A stretch of 64,000 bases of DNA from Polaribacter reichenbachii (GTDB taxonomy: Bacteria > Bacteroidota > Bacteroidia > Flavobacteriales > Flavobacteriaceae): positions 3,517,501-3,581,500 of the forward strand of contig NZ_CP019419.1 of NCBI RefSeq assembly GCF_001975665.1, given 5' to 3'. A program made the position numbers and the translations under genes. Under the pieces are notes generated by a model. That model saw only the letters and a list, made by a program, of their open reading frames with translations, was not told the DNA's origin and made no database searches. Every line of letters begins with the position of its first letter. The stretch's first letter is position 1. Of the stretch, positions 18,729 to 28,226 are shown piece after piece.

Positions 18729-21700
18729 CTATAAATTACCTTCAAAATTTATTAAATCTTTCTTTTTAGTCTTTAAAGTATCTTTTTTAATCTCATTTTG
18801 GGTAGTTGGTTTTGGTTTCTTTTTCAATCCTATTTTGGTTAGAAGGCCAGACAATGTATTAAAATTAACTTGATAAGACAAACCTACTCCTTGGGTATAA
18901 CCTTCTTCTTCTTGTGAGTATTGAATTTCGTTTTGACGGTTAAAAATTATCCCTCTAAAATTACCTTCAGTATTTAATAGTACTTCTACTTTAACCTCAC
19001 CAACAACACTAGATTGTGTTTCTGCGCCAACAGGTACACCAACTTTTCCGTTTATAATAACTCTATCACTAACTTGTGTGCTTACAGATAAATCTACTTG
19101 ATTGTCTATATTTAAACGATCTATGTCATTTACTTCTCCTTGCTGATAATCTAAACCCAATTGAAATTTACTATCAGGACTGTTTAATAAATTAGAAAAA
19201 GCACCTGCAATTGCGCTTGAAGCTGTACTTGCCAAAGTGTTATTTACATCAAAACTAACTTTATCTGGATTTCTAAAAGTATTAAAAGCTAATAACGATA
19301 TGAATTGCGTTGTTTTTTCGTTCACATTATTATCATTCAAAATAAATTCTAACTCACTCGCAATCGTTGGATCTACGTTTGTAAGTTGGATATCTAATTC
19401 TTGTTTAGAGTTAAATAAACCACCTGTAATTCTAGTTACCAAATCTATTTCTTCTTTTCTATTAGAACTAAAGTTCTCTAATAATACTGCTGGATTAGCT
19501 TTGGCTTTATAAATGGCAGTAACATCTAAATTGGCTTCGTAAGGATTACCACTCCAAGAAACTGTACCTCCTTTTTGAATGATAAAAGGCTTGTTTATAA
19601 TTCCTCCGTACTTAAAATCATAAACTCCACTATCTATTCTGTAATCGCCAAACATATCGAATTTACCTCTTGTATCTATTCGTATTTGTAAATTCCCTGC
19701 TCCTCTACCCGTTAACTGACTACCATTAACTTCATCAATAACAACTTGTGCTAAAGCGTCTTTTGTAACTTCTAAATTAATATTTAAATCTAATCCTTTT
19801 ACAGCCTCTTGTGCCAATTCTCTTTGCTTATCTTCTGTAGATATTTTATCGCTCTTAAAATGGATTAGACTATAACTATCTACAGTTTCTACATCTTTTA
19901 AAGGCACAACAAATTTTGTATTCGGATTTGTTTTGGCATTAACCTCTATGGTTAATTGGTCTGTTAAACCAGAGATACTTGCAGATCCATCCATAAAAGC
20001 AGTTCCATAATACAAAGCCTCTTCTGTGTTTTTTGTATCTAATACCAATAAATTATCTGTAGTTATTTCTAAGTCTAAAAACCATTGTTCAAAGTTTTGA
20101 TGTGTAATAACTCCTTTAAATTTTCCTTTGGATTTATATTTGGTATCCAACAAATTAATATCCTCTAAAATAAAAGATTGTTGATCTAAATTAATTACCG
20201 ATAATCCATCAAAATCATAATCGATATTTAAATATGGGAATTTTAAACCTGCATTTTTAAGCGTTAAATTTCCTAACATATCTGGGTTCCCTAAAAAACC
20301 TCTTAGATTAAAATCACCTGAAACACTACCTCGCAATGAAGATATTACATCTTGCCCTAAAGGACTAAATGCTTCTAATTGATAATCTTCTAAAAAGACT
20401 TCTAAATCGATTAATGGTCTTTTATTAGAAAAATCTAAAACACCTGTTGCAGCAATACTTTTAACTTTTTCATTATTTATTGATAAATCTACATTGTATT
20501 TCTCATAAGAATTATCGCCAATAATATTAATTGATAATTCTCCTTGATTAAAATTATTTACTTCAAAATCTTTGATTACTAAATTTGCTTCTGGTTGATA
20601 AATGTTTTCGTTTTGTATAAAATCTAAATTACCAGATACTCTGCCTTTTAATGCCAAACTATCTATTTCTGGCATAAAACTTTGCAATTTAACTTTAGTA
20701 AAATCGGCATAAAGGTTCTTTTCAGAATCGCCAATTAAACTTCCTTTAAACTTAATTTCTTGCTGACCAGAGGTTAGTTTAAACTGACTAAAGTTAAACT
20801 CATCATTGTTTAAATCAAAAGTAATTTTATCTGTATTTTTTTCATCTGGATTAATGTTCCAGGCTGTTTTTTTGAATACAAAAGTCGATTTCTCAAAACC
20901 TAGTACAGATTTTTCTTCTTTATTAATTGTATAGAAAAAATCGAGATTAAAGTTTTCATTGTCTTTTAAACCTCCATTAAATTCAGATTTAAAAAATAAG
21001 GTGTCGTTTTGCGTTTTATTCAGCAGGTTTAACTTAGAAACTTTATAGTATTTGGTATTAACTTCTGATGCTGTTAAATGTGAGTTATAAAAAGGATTTT
21101 GATTATCTGTACGCAATAAAATCTCTTTTAATTCATTGCCATACACATCTATTCTAGGAGATGAAAATGTAAGTTTTAATTGGTTTTTATTCGATTCTAT
21201 TTTACCTTTAATCTTAGTATTATCATCAATATAAACTTCTGGAAAAAATACATTTACAACTTGATTATAAATGGTGAAACTAAAATCGAGAAACTGATTT
21301 GGCATTACTTCAAAAGGCTGATAATTGGTATAAATACTACCTAAAGCATTTTGAGCTACTCTACCTACTTCAGAAAAGGTAAACTTACCTTCTATAAATC
21401 CGTTAGCAATATCTTCTGATGTTAAGTCGATTCTTTTAATACTATCTTTTACAGAAGATGACACTTTAAATTCTTTAAAACTAAACTCTTCTTTTTGATT
21501 GGTATAATACACATCTTTAAACACAGCATTACCCACAATGTCATCGAAGGTATTACCTTCTACATCAAGTTCAATTAATCCTTTTAAATTAGCAATACTA
21601 TCTCTAGTAAAAAGATTAGTTTCTTTTAAATTAAGATAAGTAATTTGCGATTTAAAATCGAACTTATTTATTTCGTTTGATAAATCTGCTAAACCATTAA

Positions 21701-23201
21701 ATTCCATTTTAAAGTTAGCGTCATCAATTTTTAATTCGCCATCAAATTTGTTATTTTGATACAAACCATTTGCAGAAATATTTTTATAATTATAGTTCTT
21801 AAATTCGAACTCAGAAATGTTACCTAAAAATTTAGTGTTTATATTATCTAATTTAAATCCACTACCATTAACATCACCCTTAAGAGAAACTTTACCAAAA
21901 AGTGGATCATTAAAAAAGACACCCATATTAAATTCTTGTAACTCAATTTCTCCATGATAAGTAGCATAATCAATATTGTCTATATTACCTATCTGCAAGT
22001 CAGAAATTGTAGAACCAATCTGAGAGTTTACCATAACATCTGCCTGTATTTGAACAGGAGTTACTTTAACGTGTCCTTTTAAATTAAACTTACCTAATTT
22101 ATCAAATTCTGTAGGCAATGTTTTGCCTAATACATTGGGTAAAATATTCTTTAATTCTTTATAAGTTGCTTTTAAGTTAACTAAATCTCCTTCAAAAATA
22201 AAACCCCTTTCTGTACTTAATGCATTTACAAAAAACAAATCACCATTAATAAACAAGCCTTTTTTTGATGATAAGTTTAATTTTTTTACTTCAAAATTAT
22301 TTAGTTTTCCGTTTAGGTTTCCGCCTTTTAAACTTAGTATATCGTTACCATTTAATTCATTATAATACTTTTTAATATCCTGAATAGCAACATCACTTTT
22401 ACTAAAACGTGCATTAATTTGTACTTTGTTATTAAAATCGATTAAATCTTCTCTTTTGTATTTAAAATCGATATCAGCTTTAATATCTGTATTTTTTGTT
22501 TGCAAAGTTGTGCTTACAAAATGCATTGCAGTTTTAGTATACGAAAAATCTGTTGTTAAATTAGTAACCTCTAATCCGTATTTATCTGTAAAATGTAAAC
22601 CTCTAATATTTGTTGAAAAATTAGGACCTTCTACAGCTAAATCTTGTAAATTACCACCAGCATTTGTGGCTGAATACGCTACAGAATCTACCTTATTGGC
22701 ATCAACAATTTTATAATTTAGATTATTTACATAAACATTTGTAGCTCTTAAAATAAATGGATTAGCTAAAGAATCTTTAGGCTTGCCATCATCAAAAGAA
22801 TCTATAAAAATAGAAAGGTTATCATTGTTTTCATCTTTATAAGTTTTCATATAAAAAAAAGCATCATCTAAATAAATACTTTTTAAATTCACCTCACTAT
22901 CAATAATTCTTTTTGCATTAATTATTGATGTGCTTAACTTACTCACAAAAATTAAGGTGTCTTTATGATGATCTTTAATCTTTACACCTTTTAACTGAAC
23001 ACTACCTAAAAGAGATAAATCTACCTTTTCAATGGTTAAATCTGTGCCAAAATCTTCATTAACTTTAGCTGTTAAATAATTACCAATTTTTGTTTGTACA
23101 GCTGGTATAGAAAGAATAATACTTACTAATAACAGAAAGAGTACAAAGTACCCAAGCCATTTTAATAATATTTTTCCTTTCTTTTTGATGAGTTTAGTTA
23201 T
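18729..23201 (-). CDS. tamB: Translocation and assembly module protein TamB (apparent ATA start)
   Basis: About 1490 residues. The standard-start reading begins at a GTG at 22946 and lacks any export signal. The same frame stays open upstream through 'AKVNEDFGTDLTIEKVDLSLLGSVQLKGVKI', a membrane segment (WLGYFVLFLLLVSIILSIPAVQ) and a basic start, back to a TAA at 23204-23202. No ATG, GTG or TTG occurs in that part; the codon right after the stop is ATA (23201-23199), reading (M)TKLIKKKGKILLKW. A -7 box at 23233-23240 fits a transcript starting just before it. TamB spans the periplasm as a long beta-sheet groove; the DUF490 C-terminal domain lies at the end (about residues 1080-1470). Divergent from tsaD, as in other flavobacteria. 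Confidence 0.85.
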   Translation of the reverse strand: MTKLIKKKGKILLKWLGYFVLFLLLVSIILSIPAVQTKIGNYLTAKVNEDFGTDLTIEKVDLSLLGSVQLKGVKIKDHHKDTLIFVSKLSTSIINAKRIIDSEVNLKSIYLDDAFFYMKTYKDENNDNLSIFIDSFDDGKPKDSLANPFILRATNVYVNNLNYKIVDANKVDSVAYSATNAGGNLQDLAVEGPNFSTNIRGLHFTDKYGLEVTNLTTDFSYTKTAMHFVSTTLQTKNTDIKADIDFKYKREDLIDFNNKVQINARFSKSDVAIQDIKKYYNELNGNDILSLKGGNLNGKLNNFEVKKLNLSSKKGLFINGDLFFVNALSTERGFIFEGDLVNLKATYKELKNILPNVLGKTLPTEFDKLGKFNLKGHVKVTPVQIQADVMVNSQIGSTISDLQIGNIDNIDYATYHGEIELQEFNMGVFFNDPLFGKVSLKGDVNGSGFKLDNINTKFLGNISEFEFKNYNYKNISANGLYQNNKFDGELKIDDANFKMEFNGLADLSNEINKFDFKSQITYLNLKETNLFTRDSIANLKGLIELDVEGNTFDDIVGNAVFKDVYYTNQKEEFSFKEFKVSSSVKDSIKRIDLTSEDIANGFIEGKFTFSEVGRVAQNALGSIYTNYQPFEVMPNQFLDFSFTIYNQVVNVFFPEVYIDDNTKIKGKIESNKNQLKLTFSSPRIDVYGNELKEILLRTDNQNPFYNSHLTASEVNTKYYKVSKLNLLNKTQNDTLFFKSEFNGGLKDNENFNLDFFYTINKEEKSVLGFEKSTFVFKKTAWNINPDEKNTDKITFDLNNDEFNFSQFKLTSGQQEIKFKGSLIGDSEKNLYADFTKVKLQSFMPEIDSLALKGRVSGNLDFIQNENIYQPEANLVIKDFEVNNFNQGELSINIIGDNSYEKYNVDLSINNEKVKSIAATGVLDFSNKRPLIDLEVFLEDYQLEAFSPLGQDVISSLRGSVSGDFNLRGFLGNPDMLGNLTLKNAGLKFPYLNIDYDFDGLSVINLDQQSFILEDINLLDTKYKSKGKFKGVITHQNFEQWFLDLEITTDNLLVLDTKNTEEALYYGTAFMDGSASISGLTDQLTIEVNAKTNPNTKFVVPLKDVETVDSYSLIHFKSDKISTEDKQRELAQEAVKGLDLNINLEVTKDALAQVVIDEVNGSQLTGRGAGNLQIRIDTRGKFDMFGDYRIDSGVYDFKYGGIINKPFIIQKGGTVSWSGNPYEANLDVTAIYKAKANPAVLLENFSSNRKEEIDLVTRITGGLFNSKQELDIQLTNVDPTIASELEFILNDNNVNEKTTQFISLLAFNTFRNPDKVSFDVNNTLASTASSAIAGAFSNLLNSPDSKFQLGLDYQQGEVNDIDRLNIDNQVDLSVSTQVSDRVIINGKVGVPVGAETQSSVVGEVKVEVLLNTEGNFRGIIFNRQNEIQYSQEEEGYTQGVGLSYQVNFNTLSGLLTKIGLKKKPKPTTQNEIKKDTLKTKKKDLINFEGNL

Positions 23202-23232
23202 TTAAATATTGAAAATTATATAAATTAATAAG

Positions 23233-23240
23233 CAAAAATA
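23233..23240 (-). promoter_or_regulatory. -7 box (TATTTTTG) for tamB
   Basis: Minus-strand TATTTTTG matches TAnnTTTG. Initiation would fall near 23226, about 25 bases before the ATA at 23201 and about 280 before the GTG at 22946. This supports the longer reading of tamB. Confidence 0.5.
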
Positions 23241-23300
23241 TTGCCAATTATTACAAATAACGTGCAAATTTAATAAACTATTAAATATCTATAATTAAAT

Positions 23301-23333
23301 TTGAAAACATAGCTGAATTTATACTTAATTTTG
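23301..23333 (+). promoter_or_regulatory. Bacteroidota promoter of tsaD (TTG ... TAATTTTG)
   Basis: TTG at 23301-23303 and TAATTTTG at 23326-23333, 22 bases apart. The -7 box matches exactly and lies 19 bases before the tsaD ATG. Confidence 0.55.
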
Positions 23334-23352
23334 CAAAACTTTAACCTATTTC

Positions 23353-24375
23353 ATGAATAAACCCATATATATTTTAGGAATTGAATCTTCTTGCGATGAT
23401 ACTAGTGCATCTGTAATTTGTAATGCGAAAGTTTTAAGTAATGTGGTTGCTAACCAAGAAGTACACTCAAAATACGGAGGTGTTGTGCCAGAATTAGCTT
23501 CTAGAGCACATCAACAAAATATTGTGCCAGTTGTACAACAAGCATTAGAACAGGCTAGTATTACCAAAGAACAATTATCTGCTATCGCTTTTACTAAAGG
23601 TCCAGGTTTAATGGGATCTTTACTTGTAGGTACTTCTTTTGCTAAATCTTTGGCTCTAGGTTTACAAATACCTTTGATAGATGTAAACCATATGCAAGCG
23701 CATATTTTAGCACATTTTATAGAAGAAAATAGTAAAATACCAGAATTTCCTTTTATCTGTTTAACGATTAGTGGTGGCCATACCCAAATTGTAAAAGTTA
23801 CCAATCATTTTGAAATGGAAATTTTAGGCCAAACTATTGATGATGCTGTTGGTGAAGCATTCGATAAATCTGCAAAAATTTTAGGTTTAGCTTATCCCGG
23901 AGGTCCTTTAATAGATAAATATGCCAAATTAGGTAACCCAAAAGCTTACCCTTTTACCAAACCAAAAGTGGGTGACTTAGATTTTAGTTTTAGTGGTTTA
24001 AAAACAGGAATTTTATACTTTATTCAGAAGCAACAACGAATTAACCCTAATTTTATAGCCGAAAATTTGAATGATATTTGTGCATCTATACAATATACAA
24101 TTGTTGAAATTTTAATGGATAAATTAAAAAATGCCGTTAAAAAAACCGGAATTAAAAGAATTGCAATTGCTGGCGGAGTTTCGGCAAATTCAGAAATTAG
24201 AGCAAGATTACTTTTAGCAGAAAAACATTGGGGATGGTCTACCAATATTCCTAAATTTGAATACACTACAGATAATGCTGCAATGATTGCAATTACTGGC
24301 TATTTAAAATTTTTAAATAATAATTATGCAGATGTTTCTGTAACCGCTCAAGCTCGTTTAAAGGTTACTGAATAA
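23353..24375 (+). CDS. tsaD: tRNA N6-threonylcarbamoyladenosine transferase subunit
   Basis: 340 residues. The ASKHA fold start 'YILGIESSCDDTSASV', the metal motif HMQAHILAH (H113, H117), 'TISGGHTQIV' and 'IAIAGGVSANSEIRARL' are all standard. With TsaB and TsaE it moves the threonylcarbamoyl group to A37 of ANN-reading tRNAs; the AMP donor is made by TsaC/Sua5, for which a candidate lies at 29855-30475. TsaB and TsaE are not in the window. Single gene divergent from tamB. Confidence 0.96.
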   Translation: MNKPIYILGIESSCDDTSASVICNAKVLSNVVANQEVHSKYGGVVPELASRAHQQNIVPVVQQALEQASITKEQLSAIAFTKGPGLMGSLLVGTSFAKSLALGLQIPLIDVNHMQAHILAHFIEENSKIPEFPFICLTISGGHTQIVKVTNHFEMEILGQTIDDAVGEAFDKSAKILGLAYPGGPLIDKYAKLGNPKAYPFTKPKVGDLDFSFSGLKTGILYFIQKQQRINPNFIAENLNDICASIQYTIVEILMDKLKNAVKKTGIKRIAIAGGVSANSEIRARLLLAEKHWGWSTNIPKFEYTTDNAAMIAITGYLKFLNNNYADVSVTAQARLKVTE

Positions 24376-24436
24376 CTTTTTGTTAATATTTTTTTTACGA
24401 TAAAATAATGTTGTTTTTTTGTAAAAAATTATTCTT

Positions 24437-26293
24437 TTGAAACATTTAATAAATAGAGCTAGGTTTAACGTATTCTACTATATTTTTTGGGTGCTATATT
24501 TCGTTTTTGCACGTGCATTTTTTTTGATATATTATTTTGATAAAACTCAAGAAATTAACTTTTTAACTATCTTAAAAACATTTTTATATGGTTTAAGGTT
24601 AGATCTTTCTTTTGCTGCTTATTTATCAATAATTCCGTTTTTGTTGATAATTTTTTCAATTTTCATCAATAAAAAAAGAATTGTAAGTATCATAAAATGG
24701 TATACGATTGTATTAATTATTATTATAAACCTGTTATTATTGATTGATGCTGGTTTATATCAAGCCTGGGGAACACGTTTAGACACTTCTATTCTACCTT
24801 ATTTAAATACGCCAGAATTAATGCTCTCTACAGTATCTAATTCTCAATTGATTTTTGGCACACTAGCATGGTTTATAATTTCTTATGTATTTATTCAAAT
24901 TTTCAATAAAAATATAAAAAAATATAGCAGTTTAATTGATCTTGGTAAATGGTTAGAAATACCCGTTTTTCTCATTTTAACTCTATCTTTATTAATACCT
25001 GTAAGAGGTGGTTTACAAATCATACCCATCAACCAAAGTAATGTGTATTTTTCGGATAAAATGTTCGCAAACCACGCTGCTGTAAATTTTATTTGGAACT
25101 TCTTTAACACATTAACTCATAAAACAGATGGTATAAACTATTATAAATATTATGATGAACAAACAGCTTTAAATATTGAAAAAGAAAGAAAAACTCAACT
25201 TTTAAAAGCAAATATAGATTCTGTTTTAAATACTGATAAACCAAATGTAATTCTAATTCTTTGGGAAAGTTTACCAGGTAAAATTGTAGGTTCTTTAGGT
25301 GGTGAACCAGATGTAACCCCAAATTTAAATAGACTTTCTAAAGAAGGAATATTATTCACAAATTTCTATGCTAATGGAGATAGAACAGACAAAGGTATAC
25401 CTGCTGTTTTAAGTGGTTATTACCCACAACCTGTAGAAAGAATAATGGCTACACCTAACAAAACTAGAAGTTTACCTATGTTGCCTCAAAAAATGATCGA
25501 TTTAGGTTACAAAACAACCTTTTATTATGGTGGAGACTTGAATTTTGGGAATATGAATACCTATTTACGAAATGCAGGAATCACAAATTTTGTTGATGGT
25601 AATGATTTTGACACCAAAGATTGGAGCTCAAAATGGGGTGCTTATGATGATGTTTTTATGAAAAAACTGGCTTCAGATTTATCAGCATCTCCTCAAGAGC
25701 CATTTTTTAATATTGCTTTAACTTTATCTAGTCACGAACCTTATGATATTAAATGCGAATATAAATTTGGTAAAGATACACACGATAATACATTTAGAAG
25801 TGCACATCATTACACTGACAAAACTATTGGTGATTTTGTTGAATTTGCTAAAAAACAACCTTGGTATAAGAACACAATCATTGTAATAATGTCTGATCAT
25901 GGACATAGTTCACCAAAACACACTGGGCCTTATTTTTCTCCAAAAAAATTCAGGATTCCAATGCTTTGGCTGGGCGGTGCTTTAAACAAAAAGGGAATAG
26001 AAATTTCGGCTATTTCTAGTCAAGTAGATTTTTCTTATTCTCTTTTAGATTTAGTAAATGGCGATAATAAAGACTTTATTTTTAGTAAAAATATCTTTAA
26101 TACATCTAACAAACAATATGCACATTATATCTTTAATAAAGGGTATGGAACAATTTCTAAAGAAGGTGTTTTTATTTATGATTATATTAGTCAAAAACCC
26201 ATTTTAGATATTGGTGATAAAACTTCTACATTAGATTCTTTAGGAAAAGCAATTACTCAAAATGCCTATGAAGATTTTTTAGAACGTAAATAA
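24437..26293 (+). CDS. LTA-synthase-like sulfatase-family membrane enzyme
   Basis: 618 residues. Five membrane segments occupy about 10-190, then an extracytoplasmic alkaline-phosphatase/sulfatase domain. Visible active-site elements are NVILILWESLPGK (metal-binding glutamate), a threonine in GDRTDKGIPAVLSGY near 318 as the nucleophile, and MSDHGHSSPKHTGP near 475-490. Relatives include lipoteichoic acid synthase, OpgB-type phosphoglycerol transferase and lipid A phosphoethanolamine transferase. In a Gram-negative bacterium, transfer of phosphoglycerol or phosphoethanolamine to a periplasmic glycan or lipid is most likely; the substrate cannot be read from the sequence. TTG start, required for the first membrane segment. 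It ends one base from the convergent DUF1569 gene. Confidence 0.82.
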   Translation: MKHLINRARFNVFYYIFWVLYFVFARAFFLIYYFDKTQEINFLTILKTFLYGLRLDLSFAAYLSIIPFLLIIFSIFINKKRIVSIIKWYTIVLIIIINLLLLIDAGLYQAWGTRLDTSILPYLNTPELMLSTVSNSQLIFGTLAWFIISYVFIQIFNKNIKKYSSLIDLGKWLEIPVFLILTLSLLIPVRGGLQIIPINQSNVYFSDKMFANHAAVNFIWNFFNTLTHKTDGINYYKYYDEQTALNIEKERKTQLLKANIDSVLNTDKPNVILILWESLPGKIVGSLGGEPDVTPNLNRLSKEGILFTNFYANGDRTDKGIPAVLSGYYPQPVERIMATPNKTRSLPMLPQKMIDLGYKTTFYYGGDLNFGNMNTYLRNAGITNFVDGNDFDTKDWSSKWGAYDDVFMKKLASDLSASPQEPFFNIALTLSSHEPYDIKCEYKFGKDTHDNTFRSAHHYTDKTIGDFVEFAKKQPWYKNTIIVIMSDHGHSSPKHTGPYFSPKKFRIPMLWLGGALNKKGIEISAISSQVDFSYSLLDLVNGDNKDFIFSKNIFNTSNKQYAHYIFNKGYGTISKEGVFIYDYISQKPILDIGDKTSTLDSLGKAITQNAYEDFLERK

Positions 26294-26294
26294 T

Positions 26295-26747
26295 TTAAAC
26301 TCCAAATTGTGTTAAATGATGGTCTAAATGTTTGTAAAACATATTATTCCATTCTATTTTATTTAGCTTACCAAAAGAAAGCGATTCTTTACCATCAAAA
26401 TAGTTTTCGCCTAATTCTTGACTTTTAAGTATAAAATCGATCAATCTTTTTTTCTCTAACTCAAACTCTCTTTTATCAGAAATTATAAATTGAGGTGCTG
26501 TTCTACTATTTTTAGGATATGGTTTTTCGCCAACAACTGCTTTTTTAACAAATGCTTTTAACATCAGTTTTACAAAAGGATTTGGCTTGGTATGTTTGTC
26601 TGTATAAACCATTTCGTAAGTAACTGAACAATGTGCTAACATTTGTGCAACAGACATTTTACCCCAATTTGGCTGACTTTCTACTGTTAATTTTTCGATT
26701 CTATTGATTACAGAATCTGTAACTTCTTTTTCAAAAATATTTTTCAT
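26295..26747 (-). CDS. DUF1569 / DinB-like protein
   Basis: 150 residues, all-helical with the family pattern 'QPNWGKMSVAQMLAHCSVTYEMVYT' at 27-51 and a histidine pair at the end ('YKHLDHHLTQFG'). H43 with the C-terminal histidines could make the three-histidine metal site of the DinB/YfiT four-helix fold. Cytosolic, function unknown. It is followed after one base on the opposite strand by the LTA-synthase-like gene and comes right after holA (one base), so it is likely cotranscribed with holA. Confidence 0.8.
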   Translation of the reverse strand: MKNIFEKEVTDSVINRIEKLTVESQPNWGKMSVAQMLAHCSVTYEMVYTDKHTKPNPFVKLMLKAFVKKAVVGEKPYPKNSRTAPQFIISDKREFELEKKRLIDFILKSQELGENYFDGKESLSFGKLNKIEWNNMFYKHLDHHLTQFGV

Positions 26748-26748
26748 T

Positions 26749-27750
26749 TTAATGTAGTATTTTAAATATCAATTCTTTTAATATATCTCCTTGAGTTTGG
26801 TTTGCACCAACACCTTTACTTTTTACATCTGCATCTCTTAAAAAAGCAATTACCTGTGCAACTTTACGCATTGGATAATTTCTTGCAGCCATAAAATAAT
26901 CATCAATAAAATAAAAACCAACACCTAACGATTTAGAAACAGCACTTTTAGATTTATCTTGCAAACCGTGAAAAAGCAACAGTTTTGTAAAGAAATTATT
27001 TAACAATGAAATGGTCATTATTGTTGGGTTATTCTTCGGATTTTCAACAAAATAATTAATAATTCTATTTGCCTTTACAATATCTTTAGATCCAATTGCT
27101 TTCTGAAGTTCGAAATTATTAAAATCTTTAGAAATACCTATATTCTCTTCAATATGCTTATCATTAATAATGGTTTCTTTAGGTAAAATAAGCATCAACT
27201 TACTTAATTCGTTCGAAATTTTACTAAGATCTGTTCCTAAAAACTCTACCAACATTTGTGCAGCCTTTGGTTCTATCTGATACTTTTTTCCGCTTAAAAC
27301 TCTACGAATCCAATCTGCAACCTGATTTTCATAAAGTTTTTTACTCTCAAAAATCAAACCTGATTTTGTTATAGCTTTGTGAAGCTTTTTACGTTTATCT
27401 AATTTTTTATACTTGTAATTAATTACTAAAACTGTTGTTGGTTGCGGATTTTGAGCATAAGAAACCAATTTTTCTATAGTTCTGCTTAAATCTTGCGCTT
27501 CTTTTACAATTAAAACTTGTTTTTCAGCCATCATAGGATAACGTTTAGCAGAAGAAATAATATCTTCTACACTAGCATCTCTACCATATAATACTTGTTG
27601 ATTAAATCCTTTTTCAGATTCATCTAAAACAGTTTCTTCTATATAATCAGAAATTTTATCAATATAATAAGGTTCTTCTCCCATTAAAAAATAAATGGGT
27701 TTTACGTTACCTTTTTTAATATCTGAAACAATGGTTCTTATTTCGTTCAT
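26749..27750 (-). CDS. holA: DNA polymerase III subunit delta
   Basis: 333 residues, typical length. The start 'NEIRTIVSDIKKGNVKPIYFLMGEEPYYIDKISDYIEE' with the 'P.Yfl.GeE.yl' motif identifies delta, the wrench of the clamp loader. The family lacks a working ATP site, and none is seen. The middle 'ANRIINYFVENPKNNPTIMTISLLNNFFTKLLLF' is the usual domain III. Essential replication gene; the flavobacterial neighbourhood holA with an HsdR_N-like gene is kept here but with a gene remnant between. Confidence 0.93.
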   Translation of the reverse strand: MNEIRTIVSDIKKGNVKPIYFLMGEEPYYIDKISDYIEETVLDESEKGFNQQVLYGRDASVEDIISSAKRYPMMAEKQVLIVKEAQDLSRTIEKLVSYAQNPQPTTVLVINYKYKKLDKRKKLHKAITKSGLIFESKKLYENQVADWIRRVLSGKKYQIEPKAAQMLVEFLGTDLSKISNELSKLMLILPKETIINDKHIEENIGISKDFNNFELQKAIGSKDIVKANRIINYFVENPKNNPTIMTISLLNNFFTKLLLFHGLQDKSKSAVSKSLGVGFYFIDDYFMAARNYPMRKVAQVIAFLRDADVKSKGVGANQTQGDILKELIFKILH

Positions 27751-27835
27751 TTATTATTTTACTTTATTCGCCACGAATTCAACAATAAATAATCATTTTA
27801 TAAATCACAAAATTTGTGAATTGGTAGCAAGATAA

Positions 27836-28203
27836 TCATAATACTATTCTTTTGAATTCTAATGATTCATTTTGAAAATTAACTAAAATACATAATCTAT
27901 TTCCAGAAACTTTTAAATAATTAATACACTGAGCTTATATGCTTTGAATGAAATTCTTTCACTGATTTTATTTCTAAAATTATTTTATCTAAAAATTACA
28001 AAATCAGCATAAAATTTATGTGGTAAAATAACATCCTTGTAATTAATTACATATTCTTTTTCTCTTTCAAAACTTATATTTTTCTTCTTTAATTCATATT
28101 CTAATGCATCTTTATAAACCACTTCTAAAAAACCACCACCTAAATTATTATGGACTTCAAATAAAGTACCAACAATATCGTAGCTTTCTTTTTTATAAAT
28201 CAT
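27836..28203 (-). pseudogene. GxxExxY-family gene broken by two frameshifts
   Basis: From the ATG at 28203 the frame gives 72 residues with the family core 'IVGTLFEVHNNLGGGFLEVVYKDALEYELKK' and 'FYADFVIFR' before a TAG-like break. After it, one frame over, comes 'DKIILEIKSVKEFHSKHISSVY', and after a second shift 'NYLKVSGNRLCILVNFQNESLEFKRIVL' up to a TGA at 27838-27836. These three pieces in order make a complete GxxExxY protein of about 120 residues. The first break looks like one extra base within 'TTTTTAGAT'. The family has a PD-(D/E)XK-like core and unknown function. The gene is an insert between holA and the HsdR_N-like gene, and its 5' part runs antisense to the leader of the latter. 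Confidence 0.85.
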
Positions 28204-28226
28204 TTTTATTTGTGATATTCGTGGTA

